This document shows, in pieces, positions 7,949-16,088 of a stretch of 64,000 bases of DNA. The position numbers were made by a program, and so were the translations under genes. Origin of the DNA: Enterobacter cloacae. GTDB lineage: Bacteria; Pseudomonadota; Gammaproteobacteria; Enterobacterales; Enterobacteriaceae. The stretch lies in contig AP022133.1 in NCBI GenBank assembly GCA_014169315.1, positions 1,798,001 to 1,862,000 of the forward strand. The letters are read 5' to 3'. Position 1 is the stretch's first letter, and each line of letters opens with the position of its first letter. The notes below the pieces were generated by a model. That model was not told where the DNA came from, did not search any database, and saw nothing but the letters and a program-made list of their open reading frames with translations.

Positions 7949-8624
7949 AACAACCATGACAACTCAACATACCCTTCAGACGCGCCTGCTGGCGCTGGAT
8001 ACGGCTGCCATCTCGGATGCGCTGGACAGTTTGTATATTGCGGGTGGGCTGGCCGGTATTAAGCCGCAGGCGGGTGGTAAAAAAATTGCGGGGCCAGCTT
8101 TTACCGTCAAGTATGAAGCCTGTACGCCTGAGAAAAATCAGTTTATGAATGCAGGAAATTACATTGATGAGGTACCGGCTGGGGCGGTTATTGTCGTGGA
8201 CAATGGCGGACGTACAGACTGCACGAGCTGGGGCAACATTCTGACCACTAAAGCGCTGCAAAAAGGTATCGCCGGGTCGGTTATTTATGGCTCAGCCAGG
8301 GATATCGCGGATATCCGCCAGATGGGGTACTCCTTGTTTTCCAGCAATATCTATATGGTTTCCGGGAAAAACCGGGCACGGGTCAGTGCGGTACAGTGTG
8401 CGCTGGATATCGGTGGCGTGACGGTTTGCCCGGGTGACTGGGTGTTCGGGGATGACAACGGTGTTCTGGTGATCCCTGGCGAACATCTGGAAGAGGTGAT
8501 CCGCCGGGCTGAAAATGTTGAGAACACGGAGCGGAAAATCATCGGTGCCATTAATGGCGGCACGTCGCTTGACGTTGCCCGCCAACAGCTTGGCTACCAT
8601 GTTCCCTGGGAAGCGAAAGCATGA
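7941..8624 (+). CDS. RraA-like / 4-hydroxy-4-methyl-2-oxoglutarate aldolase family protein
   Basis: 227 residues with the RraA fold pattern: AAISDALDSL at the start, GPAFTVKY, a GAVIVVDNGG strand, then GSVIYGSARDIADI, which contains the Arg-Asp pair used by class II pyruvate aldolases of this family, and finally GDWVFGDDNGVLVIP. HMG/CHA aldolases split 4-hydroxy-4-methyl-2-oxoglutarate or related acids to pyruvate, or decarboxylate oxaloacetate. The retained Arg-Asp pair argues for an enzyme rather than an RNase E regulator. The ATG at 7941 overlaps the upstream stop by 8 bases; an ATG at 7956 is the alternative start. It overlaps the next gene by 4 bases. Confidence 0.85.
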   Translation: MDKTTMTTQHTLQTRLLALDTAAISDALDSLYIAGGLAGIKPQAGGKKIAGPAFTVKYEACTPEKNQFMNAGNYIDEVPAGAVIVVDNGGRTDCTSWGNILTTKALQKGIAGSVIYGSARDIADIRQMGYSLFSSNIYMVSGKNRARVSAVQCALDIGGVTVCPGDWVFGDDNGVLVIPGEHLEEVIRRAENVENTERKIIGAINGGTSLDVARQQLGYHVPWEAKA

Positions 8625-9514
8625 CCCGTCAGTTTTTTGACTACTGGGCCCCCCGGTTGCGTTTCCTTGACGTCCACTATCATGCTCGTCCGGACAGCTA
8701 TCACCGGCGTTATTCCGCAGCGGAGGCCGGAGAACGGTACGCCCGGCACCAGGGGGGCGTGGTGTTAAAGAATCATCTGGGGAGTGTCAGCGCTCTGGCC
8801 GCCGCGATGCAGGAGATGGCACTGCCGGTGTTTGGATCGGTGGTGCTGAACGCAGCCGTCGGGGGGATCAACCTCAACGTTGTCCGCCAGGCGTTGAGTC
8901 AGTATCAGTTCGACGGTGCTCCCCGGTTGCTGGTGCATCTGCCAACGGTGATTCCCACAGCGCACAAGAGTACGTTGTCCCGAACCTTCAGCAACGAATA
9001 TGCCCGACATTTTGCCGGGCTACCGCTCACGATCGCGGATGAGGACGGTAAATTGCGCCCTGAGGTAGAGGCATTAATCTATTTCGCCAGGCATCATGAC
9101 ATTGTGATCTCGTCCGGGCACGCCACGAAAGATCAAACCTTGCGTCTTATTGAGGCCGTCGAGCGGGTAGGGGGTTGTCGTCTTATGCTGAATCAGCCTG
9201 CGAACCCCATGACGGGGTTCTCTGCCAGCGAGCTACGGGCGTTGGGAGAACACGACTGGCTTTATGTTGAGCAATGTGCGTTGACTGTCTACCTCGGCTA
9301 TCAGCCACTTGACGATCTGTATGAGGTGCTGACAGGAGTGAATAACGTGGTCTATAGCTCCGATTTGGGTCAGCCAGGACAGCCTGACATCGGTGACTGG
9401 CTGGAAGACAGTCACCGCTGGTTTCAGGCCGCCGGGATTGACGCAGAGCGAAGAGATGCTGTCACCCGCCTGAACCCGCTCAGGATGCTGGAGCCGGGGC
9501 GGTCGCAAGGTTGA
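8621..9514 (+). CDS. DUF6282-like metal-dependent hydrolase
   Basis: 297 residues. The N-terminus FLDVHYHARPDSYHRR gives a DxHxH-type metal site, followed by GGVVLKNHLGS (Lys-Asn-His) and later DIVISSGHAT, the pattern of the DUF6282 group within the amidohydrolase/PHP-like metal hydrolases. The C-terminal VVYSSDLGQPGQPD supplies a probable acidic metal ligand. Substrate unknown; a cyclic ester or amide opened before the aldolases act would fit the operon. It begins with a 4-base overlap with the RraA-like gene, and its 3' end overlaps the convergent LysR gene by 35 bases, so transcription of the two may interfere. Confidence 0.7.
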   Translation: MTRQFFDYWAPRLRFLDVHYHARPDSYHRRYSAAEAGERYARHQGGVVLKNHLGSVSALAAAMQEMALPVFGSVVLNAAVGGINLNVVRQALSQYQFDGAPRLLVHLPTVIPTAHKSTLSRTFSNEYARHFAGLPLTIADEDGKLRPEVEALIYFARHHDIVISSGHATKDQTLRLIEAVERVGGCRLMLNQPANPMTGFSASELRALGEHDWLYVEQCALTVYLGYQPLDDLYEVLTGVNNVVYSSDLGQPGQPDIGDWLEDSHRWFQAAGIDAERRDAVTRLNPLRMLEPGRSQG

Positions 9515-10373
9515 GGGTTCGGATAAAATCAATAAACGCCTGTTCTTTGGGGGACGGGTGAGGATTGATGTGCACCACATACATCGGCAGCGGTGCAGGC
9601 ATAAAGGCATCAAGCGCGGTGATGATGTCGCCTGACTCAATCCCCGCTTTCAGCGTGAAGTCCGGGAGGTAACATATTCCCAACCCGTGATGCACCATAC
9701 TGCAGAGATCGAGGCTGTTACTGACTCTGGAGACGTAATGAGGACGGATCTCAACGGGTTCGTCCTCAATAACAAACTTCCAGCTGCGGCGGTGATTATC
9801 AAAGTGCAGAAGACAGGTGTGCTTGTGCAGTTCGTCAGGATGCTGCGGAATGCCATGCTGCAGCGCATAGCCTCGCGAAAGACAAGTGTGTTTTCGCCAG
9901 TAGCCAATCAACGTGTAGTAAAGGTTGCTGTCGGGTAACGGTCCACACTGAAGCGCCAGATCAAAGCCGTGGCTGAACAACTCCATACAGTGATTTCCGG
10001 TCACAATATCCAGTTTTATATTCGGATAACGCTCAAAAAATGATTTCAGATGCGGGATGACGTGCTGGTTATTAATCGAGTGGGGAATACCCACCTTGAG
10101 GCTACCGCTGATCTCGTTACTGAGACTTTTCACATCCCTGAGGCAGGATTCATATTCATCGATAATCAGCTGACAGCGCTGATAAAACTGTTCTCCTGCC
10201 GACGTCAGGGAAATGCGCCGAGAATTGCGTTTGATAAGCTGCGCATTAACTTCACATTCCAGCTTTTCAATTCTGCGGCTTATCATGGCGGGTGAGAGTT
10301 TCATGGCGATCGCCGCAGCGCGGAACCCCTGGCACTCCACCACCATTCTGAATGCTTTCATATTTTCCAGCAT
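9480..10373 (-). CDS. LysR-family regulator (region A)
   Basis: 297 residues. Residues 1-60 are a LysR helix-turn-helix domain (FRMVVECQGFRAAAIAMKLSPAMISRRIEKLE) and the remainder is the two-lobe effector domain (GSLKVGIPHSI). It resembles the cluster of LysR proteins that act locally on redox or catabolic genes. An AGGAGG ribosome binding site lies 6 bases before the ATG. It converges on the six-gene operon rather than diverging from it, unusual for a LysR regulator of its neighbour; it might act at the operon promoter 7 kb away or at its own promoter opposite erfK. Target not shown by sequence. Confidence 0.85.
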   Translation of the reverse strand: MLENMKAFRMVVECQGFRAAAIAMKLSPAMISRRIEKLECEVNAQLIKRNSRRISLTSAGEQFYQRCQLIIDEYESCLRDVKSLSNEISGSLKVGIPHSINNQHVIPHLKSFFERYPNIKLDIVTGNHCMELFSHGFDLALQCGPLPDSNLYYTLIGYWRKHTCLSRGYALQHGIPQHPDELHKHTCLLHFDNHRRSWKFVIEDEPVEIRPHYVSRVSNSLDLCSMVHHGLGICYLPDFTLKAGIESGDIITALDAFMPAPLPMYVVHINPHPSPKEQAFIDFIRTLNLATAPAPAS

Positions 10374-10584
10374 CGTGTCCTCCTGACCTGTTCAAGCCTC
10401 TCTATTCTGGCACGATTTCTTTAGCATATTGTGCTGGTTTTTAACATGAATAGATTACTGGATGCGGGTTTTTCTGCATGATGTGCCAGCGAAGAGATGG
10501 TCTGTTCGTATGGCTTTCCTCACAAAATCTTCAGCCAGAGGTTATAGTTAGCCTATCACTACCATGTTTTATAACAGGGAAATT

Positions 10585-11481
10585 ATGATCCGTTTATCCA
10601 CGCTTGCTCTGGTGCTTGCCGCCGTCGCCCCTTGTGCTCTGGCCGTTACGTATCCGCTTCCACCTGAGGGTAGCCGTCTTGTCGGTGCCCCGTTAACGGT
10701 GGTCGTTCCGAAAGGAAATACCCAACCGCTGGAGTATTATGCTGCGCAGTACGGGCAAGGGCTGAGCAACATGCTGGAAGCCAATCCTGGCGCGGATCCC
10801 TTTTTGCCGAAAGCCGGTACTTCGCTAACCATTCCCCAGCAGCTGATTTTGCCGGACACCGCACGTCAGGGCATCGTGATTAACGTGGCTGAAATGCGGC
10901 TCTACTACTACCCGGAGGGGAGCAATACCGTGGATGTTTTGCCAATTGGTGTTGGTCAGGCAGGACGCGAAACGCCACGTAACTGGGTGACGAGAGTAGA
11001 GCGCAAGCAGGAAGCGCCAGGCTGGACGCCAACGCCGAACACCCGACGTGAGTATGCGAAAGAGGGGAAAACATTACCGGCCTACGTGCCACCGGGTGAG
11101 GATAACCCTATGGGGTTGTATGCGATCTACATTGGTAAGCTGTACGCTATTCATGGCACTAATGCCAACTTTGGTATTGGCTTGCGCGTCAGCCAGGGCT
11201 GCATCCGCCTGCGCAACAATGATATTAAATACCTGTTCGATAACGTGCCGGTAGGCACGCGTGTGCAGTTTATCGATCGTCCCGTCAAAACGACCACTGA
11301 ACCGGATGGTAGCCATTGGGTAGAAGTGCATGAGCCGCTGTCACGTAACCGCGCTGAATTTGAATCGACGAATAAAGTGCCACTGCCGATCTCGCCTGCA
11401 TTACGGGCGCAACTCACCGCCGAAGGCGCTGGTGCCGTGCTGGAACGTCGGTCAGGTATGCCGGTGAAGATTGGGCTCTGA
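10585..11481 (+). CDS. erfK: L,D-transpeptidase ErfK (LdtA)
   Basis: 298 residues from the ATG at 10585, which has AGGG before it; an upstream in-frame ATG at 10564 has a poorer site. A signal peptide ([20 protein letters not shown]) directs export. A LysM-like segment ([20 protein letters not shown]) precedes the YkuD catalytic domain, with the active-site pattern HGTNA...SQGCIRLRN (catalytic Cys and His). ErfK/LdtA attaches Braun lipoprotein to peptidoglycan in the periplasm. The protein has the usual family length. In E. coli erfK lies near asnV and nac; here region B has been inserted between them. Confidence 0.95.
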   Translation: MIRLSTLALVLAAVAPCALAVTYPLPPEGSRLVGAPLTVVVPKGNTQPLEYYAAQYGQGLSNMLEANPGADPFLPKAGTSLTIPQQLILPDTARQGIVINVAEMRLYYYPEGSNTVDVLPIGVGQAGRETPRNWVTRVERKQEAPGWTPTPNTRREYAKEGKTLPAYVPPGEDNPMGLYAIYIGKLYAIHGTNANFGIGLRVSQGCIRLRNNDIKYLFDNVPVGTRVQFIDRPVKTTTEPDGSHWVEVHEPLSRNRAEFESTNKVPLPISPALRAQLTAEGAGAVLERRSGMPVKIGL

Positions 11482-11622
11482 AGATATTGCCGGTTTTTCC
11501 GCCAGAGTGTAGCTAACGTAAAAGACTGGCAAATTCCACGCGTTGTTTATACCGAAAAATCCCCCTGTATAGGGCCGTGCGCGGGTGCGGCCTCTGCTCA
11601 TCAGACCCTTTCACGCATCAAC

Positions 11623-11679
11623 AATTTCGATAGAGATATCGAAATTATCCATTAGAGCAGGGATGACAATTGCTCTAAT
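11623..11679. promoter_or_regulatory. Two adjacent perfect inverted repeats before region B
   Basis: In the 327-base gap 11482-11808, AATTTCGATA (11623-11632) pairs with 11637-11646 across 4 bases, and ATTAGAGCA (11651-11659) pairs with 11671-11679 across 11 bases. The second has the arm-N11-arm layout typical of LysR-type or similar dimer operators. Neither is followed by a T-run, so they are more likely operators than terminators. A GGAG ribosome binding site before the ATG at 11809 ends the gap. No other gene is visible in it. Confidence 0.5.
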
Positions 11680-11808
11680 AATACTAACAAGAATGTGGAG
11701 GACGTTATATCCATCATTTTAGTGTTTCACTGGTGTATCTGAGGGGGGGCCTGGATCACATTATGTGGAGCCTATGATAAAAGTAAAAATAATAATACGG
11801 AGCATTAA

Positions 11809-12591
11809 ATGTTTATCCGACCACTTAAATTAACTCAGCATGTCGACGTACAGGGACCTGAAAATGCGACGACATTGATACTTCTTCACTCCCTGGGAAC
11901 GGATTTGCACCTCTGGGATTTGCAGATGCCGCGATTAACCGAACGCTATCGTGTTGTCAGACTGGATATTCGGGGGCACGGGCTAAGTGCGGTCAATGCG
12001 TTACCGTTTTCAATGTCCGATCTGGCCGATGATGTTATCTCTGTGCTGGATCACCTGAAAATCAATACGTTTTATGTCGCCGGGGTCTCGATAGGTGGCA
12101 CGATAGCGCAATGGATCGGATTCAAATTGCCTGAACGGGTACTGGGTATGGTTATTATCGATACCTCACTGGTGAATGCCGCTCCACCTTCGGTATGGCG
12201 TGCGCGGGCGGAAGATGTTTTCCAGCATGGTCTTGAGCATCTTGAAAGGGGCATTATCAGCAATTGGGTTACGCCGAAATTTATCGACTCTCCCGAGGCT
12301 GATGGCCTAAGGCAGATGCTGCGTCGTACAACGGTTGAAGCTTTCTCTGGCTGTTCTTTAGCTATTGCCGATACTGATTTGACAAATATGCATATTCCCG
12401 GTGTCAGGGCCGTTGTGGTCAGAGGTGCAGAGGACAAACTGACGCCACAAGATTATGCGCAGCGTCTGGCGCAAAAGCGCAATGCAGAATTACATGTCAT
12501 TCCTGGTGCTTCTCATTTACCAAATTTCGAACAACCTGATGCGCTCACCGACGAAATTATTTCGTTTATCGAGAAGGTTAATACACATTGA
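11809..12591 (+). CDS. Alpha/beta hydrolase, 3-oxoadipate enol-lactonase-like
   Basis: 260 residues with an intact alpha/beta-hydrolase triad: nucleophile Ser94 in AGVSIGG, acid Asp in RGAEDKLTP, and His in PGASHLPNFEQP, plus the oxyanion region LLHSLGTDLHLW and DIRGHGLS. Overall wording is nearest the enol-lactonase (PcaD/CatD) branch, but no other protocatechuate or catechol gene is present, so substrate is unassigned; lactone or ester hydrolysis is likely. Cytoplasmic, no signal peptide. First gene of a five-gene plus-strand run; GGAG ribosome binding site. Confidence 0.85.
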   Translation: MFIRPLKLTQHVDVQGPENATTLILLHSLGTDLHLWDLQMPRLTERYRVVRLDIRGHGLSAVNALPFSMSDLADDVISVLDHLKINTFYVAGVSIGGTIAQWIGFKLPERVLGMVIIDTSLVNAAPPSVWRARAEDVFQHGLEHLERGIISNWVTPKFIDSPEADGLRQMLRRTTVEAFSGCSLAIADTDLTNMHIPGVRAVVVRGAEDKLTPQDYAQRLAQKRNAELHVIPGASHLPNFEQPDALTDEIISFIEKVNTH

Positions 12592-12685
12592 CGGTCATCA
12601 GAATCGATAAGGAGTGCATGAGCGCTGTTAATGAATAAATATAGCAGCGGGTGGAAATCCCTGTTGTGGGAATGGAGTCAATTAT

Positions 12686-13234
12686 ATGAATCGTCGGTTG
12701 TTTATCGGTGGATGCCTGGGTTTATGCACTGGTGCCGTAGTGCTTCCTGCTGCGTTGAGATGGTTAGATGTTCAAGGTGAAATCATTGAGATGGAACTGA
12801 ATAGCGGAACCGTAACGCTGCAATTATTTTCAGACGTTGCACCTAATCATGTAGCAAGAATAAAAACATTGGTGCAGTCATCATTTTATGAGGGTATACC
12901 ATTCTCCCGGGTTATTGAGGGGTTCATGGCGCAAACGGGTGACCCGGTAAGGAATACGGAGTTTGATCACAAATCATTACCTAAGCTGGCTGCGGAATTT
13001 AATAACCTACCGTTTGAACGCGGTACTCTCGGAATGGCGAGATCGAGAAATCCGCATAGTGCCTGCCATCAATTTTTTATCACCTCAACCAGAACCCATT
13101 TTTTGGATCAAAATTATACTGCATTCGGAAAAGTCATAAAAGGTATGGAATTGATTGACCAACTCCGTCGTGGTGATGCCGGGATCGGTACGGTTGTTAA
13201 TCCTGATGTTATAAAAAGAATGCGCCTAATTTAA
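12686..13234 (+). CDS. Cyclophilin-type peptidyl-prolyl isomerase with N-terminal export signal
   Basis: 182 residues. Residues 1-28 (MNRRLFIGGCLGLCTG...) carry twin arginines followed by a hydrophobic run, resembling a Tat signal or a signal anchor. The remainder is a cyclophilin: FSRVIEGFMAQTGDP holds the catalytic Arg and QTGD, then GMARSRNPHSACHQFFIT and FLDQNYTAFGKVIKGMELID. The Trp of the FLDGxxTVWG segment is replaced by Phe, as in many bacterial cyclophilins. It would act on proline bonds in the periplasm or at the membrane. Its presence among metabolic genes is odd. GGAG ribosome binding site. Confidence 0.85.
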   Translation: MNRRLFIGGCLGLCTGAVVLPAALRWLDVQGEIIEMELNSGTVTLQLFSDVAPNHVARIKTLVQSSFYEGIPFSRVIEGFMAQTGDPVRNTEFDHKSLPKLAAEFNNLPFERGTLGMARSRNPHSACHQFFITSTRTHFLDQNYTAFGKVIKGMELIDQLRRGDAGIGTVVNPDVIKRMRLI

Positions 13235-13287
13235 GGTTGGGGTGGTTTAATTACGTAATGATATTTATTCACAGGAGCTGACATCAA

Positions 13288-13614
13288 ATGCCCAGCATTG
13301 CTATTTATACATCTGCAAGTCACCGGATAGCTTCCAGTGCTTTTGCTGAGTTCTCAACTTCTTTAGCTAATCTGGCCATGGAAATTCTGAAAGCAAAAGA
13401 AAATAATATCCACATTAGCTATTTAACTACGGAGATAGGTTTTGGGACACCTGTTTATTTTGAGGCGAAACTCAGACAGGAAGTTTTTCGTAGCAAACCT
13501 GTAATGGATGAGTTTTTGCATCAGGTTGATATCTTAATTAAAGAAAAAATGGGCGTTGTGGCGAGAATTCGCTGTTTTCTTTACGACGCTGATAGTATTA
13601 GTGCTAAAAATTGA
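13288..13614 (+). CDS. Tautomerase-like small protein (Pro1)
   Basis: 108 residues starting MPSIAIYTS, so that removal of Met leaves an N-terminal proline, the general base of the 4-oxalocrotonate tautomerase/MIF fold. The order strand-helix-strand with VYFEAKLRQEVFRSKPVMDEFL matches the family in outline. Length sits between the 62-residue tautomerases and the 126-residue CHMI type. It would enolise or ketonise a 2-oxo or 2-hydroxy-enol intermediate. AGGAG ribosome binding site before the ATG. I place the family with moderate confidence; the substrate is unknown. Confidence 0.6.
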   Translation: MPSIAIYTSASHRIASSAFAEFSTSLANLAMEILKAKENNIHISYLTTEIGFGTPVYFEAKLRQEVFRSKPVMDEFLHQVDILIKEKMGVVARIRCFLYDADSISAKN

Positions 13615-13624
13615 AGGATAAATC

Positions 13625-14458
13625 ATGAGTGAAAAATTTCCATTGAAGAATCTTGGTGATGTCTCTGTCACCGCGGTAAGCGATGGCTATCTCCAGGTTG
13701 ATTTTGGACTGCTTGCAAATGTAGACGAGTCTGAGTGTAGACAAATTCAGGACAATGCCTGCATACGTGAGCATAATGCGGTTCATATTAATACTTTTCT
13801 GGTCCGACGGAAAGGGAAGAACATCCTGATCGATAGTGGTGCCGGTGGTATTAAGGGCTGGGGAGGTAACCTGGTTAACAATCTTGCTGAACTTGGGATC
13901 AAACCTGATGATATTGATGCAGTGCTGCTCACACATACCCACCCTGACCATATTGGTGGGTTGATAAACTCACAAGGAGAGGCCATTTTTCCTTTTGCGG
14001 AATTGCTGATCAGCGCTGATGAATTTAATTACATAGAAGATGATGAAAATTTTGAGTCTGTCAGCGATCGTGTTAAAGGTAATTTCCTTTTAGCGCGGAG
14101 TATATTCAAAAAGTATCAGAATAAAATTCGTTTAATTAATGAAGGTGAAATTTTACCTGGTATCTTTTCGATTCCATTAAAAGGCCATACACCTGGTCAT
14201 ACGGGATACAGAATAGAGGGTAGTAATGGGAATTTGTTAATTTGGGGCGATATTGTCCATTTTCCCCATATCCAATTATTAAAACCAGATGTATCGATAG
14301 CCTTCGATTCGGATCCACAATTGGCAGCAGAGACACGAGTCAGGATCCTTGATATCGTTAGCTCAGACAGGATCCTTGTTGGTGGAATGCATTTGGGGGA
14401 GCAAGGATTTAGCTATATAGAAAAACGCCAGTCAGGATACGGAATTGTCGATATTTAG
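13625..14458 (+). CDS. Metallo-beta-lactamase-fold hydrolase
   Basis: 277 residues. Metal ligands are clear: HTHPDH (His104, His106, Asp108, His109), HTPGH further on, WGDIVH, and a final GGMH. An N-terminal segment HINTFLVRRKGKNILIDSGAG is typical of the lactonase-type members such as AiiA-like N-acyl-homoserine lactonases, but I cannot exclude other hydrolases. Cytoplasmic; no signal peptide. Two zinc ions would be expected. AGGA ribosome binding site 10 bases after the preceding stop. Lactone opening would be chemically consistent with the other hydrolase in this operon. Confidence 0.85.
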   Translation: MSEKFPLKNLGDVSVTAVSDGYLQVDFGLLANVDESECRQIQDNACIREHNAVHINTFLVRRKGKNILIDSGAGGIKGWGGNLVNNLAELGIKPDDIDAVLLTHTHPDHIGGLINSQGEAIFPFAELLISADEFNYIEDDENFESVSDRVKGNFLLARSIFKKYQNKIRLINEGEILPGIFSIPLKGHTPGHTGYRIEGSNGNLLIWGDIVHFPHIQLLKPDVSIAFDSDPQLAAETRVRILDIVSSDRILVGGMHLGEQGFSYIEKRQSGYGIVDI

Positions 14459-14716
14459 CAATGAACAAAGTGGTGATTGCAGAATATAAATAAGTTCTCC
14501 GTGCGTTAGTTTTTTAACAGCCTGGTTTCTATTGATCCGGGAAGATATTGCTTTGCCGTTATTAATGTTTCATACCTGTAGTCTAATATTAGTTTGGAAA
14601 TAAATTGTCGATAAAAATACTATCTATAGGGGTGTGTAATGAATTTTGTAATAACCAGAAAAGTCAATGATGATGCTATTCACGGCGAAGCTAATAAAAT
14701 ATCGGGGAGGAACCCA

Positions 14717-15853
14717 ATGACTACAGGAGAGTTATCGTTGCGACCCAAATTGCCTTCGATCACCGGAAGTCGATTTTGGGCCGCTTTTTTAGTCTTTTTA
14801 TTTCATTCATCCCTGCCCAGCGATCTTGCTCCATTTGCAGACCCAACCATTCAGCATATTTATACGGTTATGGTTAGTAAGGCCGGATGGTTAGGGGTTT
14901 CATATTTCTTTATACTAAGCGGATTTATTATGGTGTGGTCAGCCAAAGATAGCGATACTGTCGGGGATTTTTACCTGCGGCGTTTTGCTAAAATCTACCC
15001 CACTCATTGTCTGACCTGGGCCATTGCATTTATAATTGGTGCAATTAGTATTTATCAGTATAAATTATGGTCATCAAATCTACTGTTGTTGAATACCTGG
15101 TTTGACGATGTGCGATACTTCTTTGTGGGCAACAGACCCAGTTGGTCTTTATGCATTGAAGCGATGTTTTATCTCTCTTTCCCATTCCTTTTTAGAATAA
15201 TGAAAGCCATACCTGAAAAGTATGATTTTCTGGGATTAATTGCTGTCACTGCAGCCTCCTTCCTGGTCCAAATGTCCATTTATAGCTGGGTTGAACCGAA
15301 TAAAATGATGGGGGCTTTTCCCATTTCCCAGCATCACTTCTGGATGTCATATATTTTCCCACCAGCACGAATTTTTGAGTTTCTGGCCGGTATGTTTGCT
15401 GCGCGATTGCTGATCAATGGACGGGAAATCATGCTGCCGAAAATTACCTCGCTTGCCTTACTTGTTGCAACATATATCGGATCTATGTATATCCCATTCC
15501 AGTTCAGTATGAGTGTTGTATTTATCATTCCAGTTTGTTTGTTAATTACTTCTCTTGCGGGTGATGATTTAAAAACCAGAAAGACGGTATTTAACCATAA
15601 TACATCGGTTTGGTTAGGTGAGATCTCCTATGCATTCTATATGGTACATTTTTTAGTGCTCTTCTATTTTTTGAATTTGACGGCGGGAAGGAAGTTTGAT
15701 CTGGTGGAAGGAGGGGGGCTTATTGTGGTTACGCTGATTCTGTCAATTGCCTGCGCGTCATTTGTGTACAAGTACTTTGAAGTACCGATGATGAAAATCA
15801 TTCTGGTGAAGTTCAGAACGAAAAAGTTGATCAGCATTCGCGAATCTTCGTAA
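14717..15853 (+). CDS. Membrane acyltransferase, family 3 (OafA-like)
   Basis: About 378 residues from the ATG at 14717, which follows a strong GGGGAGG site; an in-frame ATG at 14639 would add 26 residues without a good site. Hydrophobic segments throughout predict about ten membrane helices. The family signatures are SRFWAAFLVFLFHSS (catalytic His at the end of the first helix), YLRRFAKIYPTH, and later helices with SYAFYMVHF. Acyltransferase-3 proteins move acetyl or other acyl groups onto sugars or small molecules at the inner membrane; they also occur in antibiotic gene clusters. The gap upstream (14459-14716) is AT-rich and may hold its own promoter. Confidence 0.85.
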   Translation: MTTGELSLRPKLPSITGSRFWAAFLVFLFHSSLPSDLAPFADPTIQHIYTVMVSKAGWLGVSYFFILSGFIMVWSAKDSDTVGDFYLRRFAKIYPTHCLTWAIAFIIGAISIYQYKLWSSNLLLLNTWFDDVRYFFVGNRPSWSLCIEAMFYLSFPFLFRIMKAIPEKYDFLGLIAVTAASFLVQMSIYSWVEPNKMMGAFPISQHHFWMSYIFPPARIFEFLAGMFAARLLINGREIMLPKITSLALLVATYIGSMYIPFQFSMSVVFIIPVCLLITSLAGDDLKTRKTVFNHNTSVWLGEISYAFYMVHFLVLFYFLNLTAGRKFDLVEGGGLIVVTLILSIACASFVYKYFEVPMMKIILVKFRTKKLISIRESS

Positions 15854-15918
15854 CACCGGAAATGCACTGCTACCAGGGCATTGCCTCATCAAAGCACGAG
15901 GTGGCTTCCGTTCATCCG

Positions 15919-15953
15919 GTGGGAGGGCATGCGTTAAGTAGATGCTCTCCCAC
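15919..15953 (+). terminator. Probable terminator after the first region B operon
   Basis: GTGGGAGGGCAT (15919-15930) pairs with ATGCTCTCCCAC (15942-15953) with one mismatch around an 11-base loop, followed by a short TCTTTA. It lies 66 bases after the acyltransferase stop and ends the plus-strand run before the LysR gene on the other strand. The short T-run makes it a weaker terminator. Confidence 0.5.
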
Positions 15954-16088
15954 TCTTTACTGCTTAATCAGTAAGAAACCTGAAACCTTTTATCGGCTCC
16001 TCCATAAACGACACGGTATCTCCGTTTAGTGAATTTTATCAATAGTGCTCCTGATGAAAGGATACCGTGTAATGCCTGTACAAGTATG

